Part shown: piece after piece, positions 56,270-64,000 of the stretch
Position numbering within the stretch: position 1 is the first letter of the stretch
Layout: every line of letters starts with the position of its first letter
Assembly: GCA_036172665.1 (NCBI GenBank)
Contig: CM069872.1
Coordinates: 55,600,101-55,664,100 of the forward strand
Length of the DNA stretch: 64,000 bases
DNA from: Prosopocoilus inquinatus
Lineage: Eukaryota; Arthropoda; Insecta; Coleoptera; Lucanidae
Reading direction: 5' to 3'
Position numbers and translations under genes: made by a program
Notes under the pieces: generated by a model
The model's database searches: none
What the model was told of the DNA's origin: nothing
What the model saw: only the letters and a program-made list of their open reading frames with translations

Positions 56270-59165
56270 AAGAGATGATGCCAAAACGTTTCCAGAAGTG
56301 CAAGGTCTTCAAAAAGGCATCTACGTCCGAAAGTTCACAAAAAAAGAGGAGGAAAGATCAAACACATCAAAATACTGGTTGAAGTTGCGAAAGGTTTTCA
56401 AAGAGGCGTTTAAGTGGCGAGTTTGAGGAGAATCACTCCAGAATACGAAGGAAAACTTGAAGAAATGAAGTCAAGGTCGTTGAAGGTCTTCAAAAAGGAG
56501 TCTAGGTGGACTTATTAGGACCCAAGTTAAGCAGAGCACCCCCCAGTTGAGGAGCATATCTCCTCTGAAAGACGAAAAAGAAGAGGAAGGGCGAAAAACA
56601 ACTTGAAAAAATATTGCCTAAGTGCAAATGGGGTTAAAATGATGAGGGAATGGGGTTGCAATTCCCTTTAGCCAGTCCCAAAAAGAGGAAGATTGATAAA
56701 ATATTTCAAAGCTTTAGAGATCTTAAAAGAGGCCTTTCTGTAGCTAGGTTGAGACGAATGGAATCGCAATCTCTCCCGAAAGATGAAGAAGAAGGGAAAG
56801 AACAAGAACTCTTCAAAAAGTGTCTTGTGTGTGGTTAGTTTAAGACGAGTCCCTTCTGAAAGACGAAGAGGAAGAAGAAGAAGGGTCTTCTAAAAGGAGT
56901 CCAGATGGTCAAATTGAATTATTGAGAGACGATTGGAGCAGCATATCCTCTCAGAAAGACGAAGAAGAAGAGGAGGGGCAAAAAGAACTTGAAAAAATAT
57001 TGTCCTAAGTGCAAAAGGTCGTCAAAGAAGGCATTAGAACAAGGGAAATGGAGTCGCAGCTAGTCTCAAAACAGAAGGATTGATAAAATATTTCAAAATA
57101 TTGTCTCTAGAGATCTTCAAAGAGGCCTTTGGGTGGCTAGTTCGAAACGAATGGAACTGTAAATCTCTCCAGGAAGACGAAATAGAAGAAAAAGTACTAG
57201 AGGTCTTCAAAAAGTTGTCTTATCTGGATACGCTGAGATGAAAGGAGCAGCATATTCCTTCAGAAAGATAAAGAAGAAGAAGAAGGGCTGGAAGAATGAT
57301 GTCGAAGTACCGTCAGAAGTCTTAGAGGTCTTCAAAAATGCGTCTGTATGGCTAGAGGTCTTTGTAAAACTAGATTGAGGCGAATGGAACTGTAAATCTT
57401 TCCAGGAAGACGAAGAGGAAGAAGACAAAGGACAAAAAGTCTTTAAAACTGTGACTTACATGAAAAATGAAAATGCGTCTGTGTGGCTAGAGGCCTTTGT
57501 AAAGCTAGGTTGAGGCGAATGGAACTGTGAATCTCTCCAGGAAGACGAAGAAGAAGAAGACAAAGGACAAGAAGTCTTTAAATCTGTGACTTATGTGGGT
57601 AGATTGAGACGAATGGAGCAGCACATTCCTTCAAAAAGACGAAAACGAAGAAGAAGGGCCAGAAGAATGCTGTCGAAATACTGTCAGAAATCGCTATAGA
57701 GGTCTTCAAAAAAAAATGCGTCTGTATGGCTAGATCGACGTGAGAAAGTCGCAGTTGACTCCGTTTATTCATTTTTTCAACTGTTGGTCGGTCTTGTAGA
57801 CCTTGTGGACTTTCCGAGATCCTTGTTTGCTCATTTTTTCTTTGGTCTCGCCCTTCCATTGACTTTTTTAGTACCCTTTTCCCTCTTACGATCAAGTTAT
57901 TCTATTATCCTAGTATCCTAGTAGCCTTACGGCATTTTATCATTTCTTCCATCGTTTCTGCCCATTTTCCTTCGCTTCCCTTTTCTACATGGGACTTTAG
58001 CAAAACCAAAAAGAAGAAGAGGAAGGACAGGAAGAACTTGAAGCGCAAAGAACGTTTGAGGTCCTCAAAAAAGCATCTGTGTGGCTAGATCGAGGCGGAT
58101 GGGGCAACACATCCCTTTACAAAATAAAGAAAAAGAGGAAGGGCTAGAAGAACTTGAAGAAATAACGTCGAAATATTGTCAGGAGAGGAAAAGTGGTTAG
58201 GGTTCTTCAGAAGGACGTCTAAGTGGCTAGCATGGGGCAGAGGTGCAAATTTCTTCAGGAAGACGAGGAAGTAATGGAAGGGCAAGAAGAACTTGAAGGA
58301 ATGATATCAAAATGCTGGCAGGGGTGCGAAGAAGTCTTCAAAAAAGCGTCTGTTTGATTAAATCGAGGCTAATGGGGCGAGATATCCCTTTAGGAAAATG
58401 AAGAAGAAGAGGAAGGGCAAGAAGAACTCGAAGAAATATTGTCAGAAGAGGAAAAGTCATTAGGGTTCTTCAAAAAGACGTCTAGGTGACTAGCCTGAGG
58501 CTAACAGCGCTGCGTATTCCTTCAGGTAAAGGAAGGGCAAGAAAAACTTGAAGGCATGATATGAAAATATTGTCCGAAGTGCAGAGGTCTTGAAAAAGGC
58601 GTCTAGATCGAGACGAATGAGGCAGCTGATCTCTTCAGAAAAACGAAGACGTGGAAGAAAGATAAGAACTCGGAAAAATGACGTCTGTGTGGCTAGATCG
58701 AGGCAAGTGGGACTTTAGAAAGCCGAAGAAGAAGAAGAAGGATAAGAAGAACTTAGAGATAAGACGGTAAAGTATTGTCAAGGTTGCAAAGGTCGTTAGA
58801 GACGTCTTCAAAAAAACGAAAAAGAGGAGGAAGGATAAGAACTTGGAAAAATTATGTCTAAGTAGCTAGATCAAGGCAAGTGGGACTTTTGATAGACGAA
58901 GAAGAAGAAGAGGGACGATAAGAAGAACTTGGAGAAATATCGCTAAAGTATTGTCACGGTTGCAAAGGTCATTAGAGACCTCTTCATAAAACGAAAAAGA
59001 GGAAGAAGCTTAAGGAACTTGGAAAAATGACGTCTATGAAAAGGAAGGACAAGAAGAACTTTCAGTACTGACGTTAAAGTATTGTCAGGAGTGCAAAGGT
59101 CGTTAGAGATCTTCAAAAAAGGCGTTTATGTGGCGAATGGGGGCCATAAATCTCGCCCACATAGA
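56270..59165. repeat. Purine-rich tandem array, about 2.9 kb
   Basis: Degenerate units of roughly 150-250 bp repeat GACGAAGAAGAAGAGGAAGG, AAGAACTTGAAGAAAT, ATTGTCAGAAGTGC, GGTCTTCAAAAAGGCGTCT and GTGGCTAGATTGAGGCGAAT. It shows strong strand asymmetry (A and G on plus) and no continuous frame. Confidence 0.85.
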
Positions 59166-59169
59166 CAAA

Positions 59170-60240
59170 GAAGATCTTGGACTAATAAATAATGCTAAAC
59201 TAAGGGTCATCAAAAAGAAAACATGTAGATCATGTGTTTGCTCTAAATTCCAAAATCACGTGCAATCCATGAACTTGGTGTCCTGAATCAGTTTGATTTA
59301 TGTCAATCAAGGTCGATGGCAATTTGCATTGAAATACCTTTATCATGTTTTTTTTAATTTTATTAATTTAAATTTTCTTTGGCATTGGCAAACTTCCTTT
59401 CTTAATTGATTTTCCTTTTCCATATTACCTATAATTTCTGTACCAATGGGTACAAGGTTACGCAAGTTTAATTCGCATGATGGATTTTCATCGAACAAGA
59501 GTCGACTTCACTTATCACAGATCGTAAATTAATTTCAAAATTGATATTGTTTGCTGGCAGAAAGGAATTTCTATTTTTGAAAAACGTAAACTGTAAAAAT
59601 TCCACTAAATTAAATAAACATCCTTAATTACAGCCTCAAGTTTACGTACATTGTTGCCAGGCGCTAAACTAAATAAATAATTTTGATAAGGACGGTTTTT
59701 TTTTTGGTAAGTCCTCGCGTCCATTGTTCGCGCCCCAAAAATGGAAGAAAAAAAAACATTACATTAATAAACGTTTATTATTACGTCTACATTGTTGCCA
59801 TCTCTTACGTAAATAATTTTGATAAGGACGCTTGTTTTTTTGTTTTGTTTTCACCATTGTTCTCGCGCCAAAAATAGAAAAACTGGCGTGTTATTTTGAT
59901 TTTTCTGTTTTTTTTTTGTGTGTTTTTGAAAAGTGTTGTTTACAGGACGCGATGGCCCTGGCCCTGATTTTTGTTTGGATCAGTATTACGTAAACAAGTG
60001 ATGCACGTTCGAGTCCGTCATGCCACTTTCTTGTTCGTAAAAAAATAATAATAATAATAAACCGTCGAATTGTGTCAGCACACGAAATTTGCGTGTTTTT
60101 TGTGAATTACCAGTTCAAATTAGTCATTTTTTTCTCTCTCTTTGTGTCTCTCTCTTAACAGAAGTGCGTCAAACAAAACTGACGTGATCAAAATGGGATT
60201 GTGCTTTGGTGTAAATCAATAGTTTGGAATTTTAAGGACT
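59170..60240. other. Gene-free stretch with a ~140-bp duplication
   Basis: ACATTGTTGCCA...TTTTGATAAGGACG recurs near 59650 and 59791, each followed by CCATTGTTC and CGCGCC. No gene was recognised. Confidence 0.55.
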
Positions 60241-60246
60241 TAAGCT

Positions 60247-60605
60247 CCTTGTTTTAGTGATTGATTTGCACATTTATTATTGCCTAAGTCCTAGCACCAT
60301 CACGAGCATGCGCATTAGGAAAAAGAAACAAAACTTTTTTGATTATGCGCATGCCCCTGAGCGTTCTAAAATGATCCTGGACTGTCCTTGTAAGAATTCG
60401 AACACGCTTACTGAGTTAAACTTTTTTTTTAGTGATTGACGTACCGCACATTTGTTATAGCCTTGGGCCAAGACAGTTCTAGCACCATCACGAGCATGCG
60501 CATTAGAAAAACAATAGAAAACTTTTTGGTTATGCGCATGCTCCTGACAGTTCTAGAATGATTCTGGACCGTCCTTGCGTGAACTCGAACAAGCCTATTG
60601 TCTAG
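60247..60605. repeat. 189-bp tandem duplication with palindromes
   Basis: GCACCATCACGAGCATGCGC occurs at about 60293 and 60482. Each copy also holds the inverted TTATGCGCATG downstream, then CTGGACNGTCCTTG and TCGAACA. Confidence 0.85.
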
Positions 60606-60957
60606 ATAGGTACAAAAGAAAGCGACGTAATAAAACCTTTCTCTTTCTGTGACATGGCCACATTCGTTTTTTTCGTTTTTGCCAAACGTCTTATGCCCAT
60701 TATTTTTTATTGAGAAAAAAAAACATTTTGATTTGTTTAATTTCAATTTATGTACATTTCACTTGAATACATTCTGTTTAGTTAGTCAGAATGAATCGAT
60801 TAGGTTTCCTTTCGATTTTGATGCGTTCACGGAAAAAAAAAGAAAGAAGAAAAAAAAACGAAAGCTCCCCCCCGTCCTCGTGCGGCGGCTGTGTAATCGT
60901 ACAACTATTTTTAGCCGCACATGTAGCAGCAGTGGCGGCGGCGATTTAACTTCTTAC

Positions 60958-61118
60958 TCATTGTTCAGAAATCCTATTATTTGCAGGCCCCAGTTTCTAT
61001 CCTCGTCGAGTTTCTCTTGCAATCCATGAAATGCATCATTCATTTCGAATTTCTCCGCGACCGCCGCCGCGCCACCGGCGCTAATTAACGCCGCTTTATG
61101 ATTTACACCGCTTTCCAT
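60958..61118 (-). CDS. Candidate first coding exon, unknown gene
   Basis: On the minus strand an ATG at 61118 opens a 53-codon frame, unusually GC-rich for this region. It encodes MESGVNHKAALISAGG, an alanine-rich stretch, then DAFHGLQEKLDEDRNWG. It runs into a good donor, GA|GTAAGA, in phase 2; if unspliced it stops three bases later. The phase does not fit the phase-0 start of the known CrebA exon, so a link to CrebA is not supported. It may be a genuine start exon of an unidentified minus-strand gene, or chance. Confidence 0.3.
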
Positions 61119-61286
61119 TATACTATTTCTATTTAAGTATTTATTATTAGTCTTTGTTTGCAATAATTATTTTATTATTTGAATAACGCTTATTAAAGGA
61201 ATCGACAGTGGTTTTAGACGCAACCTGAACTGTCGTCAGCGCGATTTCGAGAAAACCCGAACAAGTTAGTTTGATTGCAGTGAAGT

Positions 61287-61335
61287 TCTCAAGCTGAAGA
61301 GGCGCTAAATAGGGCCGAAATAGCTGTCCAGGAGA
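61287..61335 (+). ncRNA. Hammerhead-ribozyme-like motif
   Basis: Core CTGAAGA (61294-61300), stem II GGC/GCC, GAAA (61317-61320), then ATAGCTGT and C. Stem I is a C-G pair, a small internal loop and TCTC/GAGA. The motif is bracketed by a longer inverted repeat, CAAGTTAGTTTGATTGCAGT at 61262-61281 and its near-complement at about 61351-61372. Confidence 0.55.
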
Positions 61336-61453
61336 TGCTCGGGAAATCCACTGCAATTGAAACTAACTTGCAACTATGTAATTTATTGCTAAAGGTAGAT
61401 ACCATTAATAATTCTAGTAAGGGTTTTTTTAAATTTATTTTTATTTTTTTAAT

Positions 61454-61464
61454 TATACAGGGTG
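61454..61464 (+). mobile_element. TATACAGGGTG transposon-like end (representative)
   Basis: TATACAGGGTG also occurs at 4216, 31938, 33291, 52065 and 63957, with the reverse complement CACCCTGTATA at 43530 and 55168. Such ends are common on short DNA-transposon remnants of insects; the superfamily is not assigned here. The copy at 63957 is cut by the window end. Confidence 0.6.
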
Positions 61465-62099
61465 ATTCGCGGGTGGTCTCTACATTTTTCGGAAATCGAC
61501 AACAGATGCGATTTCATGAAAAATAAAAATATCCCAGGAAATTAGGTCCGATTTTTAAAGCGAGAAAAAAGGAATGAAAAGTTAAGGGAACAAAGCGAAA
61601 ACAATCGAAAGTCAATCCGGAAAGTATCTTGTTGGTCGGTACGCTAGCCGTCTTTTGTTTTCTCTTTGCTACATGAACAAAAAACACGACCAAACAAACA
61701 AAAAAAAAACGCAGACTTAGAAACTTTTTTTACTTTTTAAGTAAAAAATTAAATTAAAAAAAAACGATCGAAAATCTACAGGAAAAATCACGGGGCACGT
61801 TAGCTGTCGTTCTTTTTGCTTTGCAGAAATAAAAATTAAAAGTTCTTTTCTCGTAATGGCGATCGCTTTTTGTTTTTCCGCCACGGAGGAAAAACCGGAA
61901 CGCTTCCTAAACCGATTGTTTTGTTTTTTGTTTTTTCTGCGATGAAAAAAAATTAATAAAAGAAATAGAAAATTCTGTTTGAAAATCGATCGTCTTTTGT
62001 TTTTTTGTTTTTTTTTTTTGCTTTGCAGTTTTGAAGAACTAAAGCGTCAGGTGCTGTTTACGAAAAAGAAAAAAAAAAGACAACTGAACACCGCTTTAC

Positions 62100-62660
62100 C
62101 AAGAAAAGACATGCATAGTATGTCAAAGTTGTTTTTTTTTATGAAACTCTGACATTTTTGAATTCCCGAGTAAATTCTAGCCTGATTTGATGGGTCGCAT
62201 GATGGGTCTAGCGCGAGCGGTTTTCGAGTTTTTTCATTTGTTTTTAATGGTGCAACTCGAGAACCAATCAAGATAGACCCATGGTGCGACACATCGTTTC
62301 AGGCTAGAATTTACTCCCGAATTCAAAAATGCAACAAAACGTGCATTTTTTATATTCCTCTCGAAATTGCGTTGTAAATTCACTCATAAATAGTATGTCA
62401 AGGTTGTTTTTTTATGAAACTCTGACATTTTTGAATTCCCGAGTAAATTCTAGCCTGATTTGATGGGTCGCATGATGGGTCTAGCGCGAGCGGTTTTCGA
62501 GTTTTTTCTTTTGTTTTTAATGATGCAACTCGAGAACCAATCAAGATAGACCCATGGTGCGACACATCGTTTCAGGCTAGAATTTATTCCAGAATTCAAA
62601 AATGCAACAAGAAACGTGCATTTTTTTATATTCCTCTCGAAATTGCGTTGTTCATTTTTT
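62100..62660. repeat. 275-bp tandem duplication with inverted arms
   Basis: Copies start near 62117 and 62392 with AGTATGTCAA. Within each, GAATTCCCGAGTAAATTCTA is inverted as TAGAATTTACTCCCGAATTC, and CTCGAGAACCAATCAAGATA lies between. The copies are nearly identical, so the duplication is recent. Confidence 0.9.
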
Positions 62661-62669
62661 TTACACTTA

Positions 62670-63956
62670 CGTAATACAAATGGGAATTATTCTTCAGAAA
62701 GCGAAGCCCGGTTTCTTTTTATTTTGTTTTTTTTTTTATTTCTCGATGAAAAATGGAAAATACGCGACTTATTAAATTTTTTGGAAATTTATTTTATTGA
62801 TAAAGAAAAAATGAAAATACGTAGTTTATTTGATGTTTCAATTGTTTTCTTCCCGAAAGCCACATTATGTAATTTATTTAAAAAAAATAAATAAAAAAAT
62901 AAACGCAGACGCGATTATGTAACAATCAGTTTATCAACACTTAATTCCGGTCGTGTTTGTTTTGTACTGTTATTTTATTACTATTGATTATCTAATATTC
63001 GACGGGGCTTAATGCCAAGTAAAAGAATCGTTTACTTATTATTACCATTAGCAGCAATAATTCTTTTATCTACGAAGTCGATATGTCAATGAATATCCGA
63101 AGGTAACGCGGAAAAGATCACTTGAAATTAAATAATTTCTTCATTATTACACAAGAACTATTATTAACGCGCTTGCTTTTGTTTTATCAAGTTCTGTTTT
63201 TCATTAATTAATAAATAATCGCCTTCGGGTCACGTTTTGCATTTCATTTAGGTACTATTCAATTAATTTATTAGCGAAGTGGACTTGAAACTTTCAACAA
63301 TACAGTCAAAATGTTAACGATATTTATTATTGCTATTACTAATTGTAAGTTAAAGACACACAATTACCTAGGTACAGTCAATCTGGGTCGTTTTACTATC
63401 GACTACTACTTATAAGAAGCTTATTATTGTTTGTATTTTAAACCCTGCCATTAATTACCAAGTCATGAGCAGTTAGGTTTATGTATATTTAATGATACCT
63501 AAGCTAAGTTGCAAATATTGCAATAATGATACGAAAGGGCTTTAATCAGGTATATTTTGATGTCATGCTAAGTCATCAATTTATTAATCATTTATTTTGC
63601 AATTTTGTAATGATTTTTTTTGAAAATGCACGGTAGATACTTAGCGGTTACCTTCACGTGAATAAAACGCGTTATTTAAATTAATTATTAATTATTATTA
63701 TTATTAAATATCAAATCGCTCAAAAATCAACTAAAAAAAAACAGTACCCATATGTTACGAACTTTTCAGATCTCACTGTACATTTCGTGCTTGTAATATT
63801 GACGATAATATCTTGGGTTGTCATGGTTTGTTTATTGCTTCGTTTCTTTAATTTTGCATAACGACGTGCGGTATTTTCAATTTTCTCGCACAGGTCAGAT
63901 GCTCGCGAGCAATCATCAAAAAAAAAATTACTTTCATCGTAAGACTGAAATCACGT
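62670..63956. other. Gene-free stretch
   Basis: AT-rich DNA with no recognisable exon, RNA gene or long repeat; it ends at a TATACAGGGTG transposon-like terminus. Confidence 0.5.
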
Positions 63957-64000
63957 TATACAGGGTGTGTAAAAAAAATTGTCGCAAACCTCGAGGGGTG

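Overview
The window is nuclear DNA of an insect. It holds four spliced genes with short introns (53-69 bp is common), GT-AG junctions that keep frame, and coding exons richer in GC than the AT-rich DNA around them. The recognisable proteins (Ash1, Vps33B, CrebA) look most like insect homologues. A beetle is plausible but is only an impression; no species is claimed.

Genes occupy the first 20 kb. (1) The 3' half of ash1 (+, 928-6986) encodes a histone H3K36 methyltransferase with AWS, SET, post-SET, AT-hook, bromodomain, PHD and BAH modules; its N-terminal exons lie left of the window. (2) Vps33B (-, 8634-10483) is a Sec1/Munc18 protein for endolysosomal tethering. It faces ash1 tail to tail, and between them lie a small in-frame duplicate of the Vps33B C-terminus and several copies of a hairpin-bearing repeat. 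(3) A long coiled-coil protein (+, 11351-13411) is not recognised; it is divergent from Vps33B across a roughly 0.87 kb shared 5' region. (4) CrebA (-, 16111-20249) is a CREB3-family bZIP factor whose first coding exon was not found. It converges on the coiled-coil gene, with a long AT-rich 3' UTR between them.

From about 20.3 kb to 64 kb no convincing coding exon was found, apart from one weak single-exon candidate near 61 kb. This stretch could be 5' intron or upstream DNA of CrebA. It is dense in repeats: hAT-type MITEs with an exact 8-bp target duplication, foldback elements, at least eight TATACAGGGTG-type ends, a tRNA-derived SINE, a 131-bp satellite array, a ~150-bp array, a ~470-bp array with 53-bp subrepeats, purine-rich arrays, and long arrays carrying many TCAAGGTCA-type nuclear-receptor half-sites. 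No reverse transcriptase or transposase reading frame was seen.

The most interesting signals are five or six hammerhead-ribozyme-like motifs with very short self-complementary stem III sequences, the TCAAGGTCA-bearing arrays, the in-frame Vps33B tail duplicate, and a CRE-like ACGT cluster upstream of CrebA. All coordinates were counted by eye and carry a risk of errors of a few bases.
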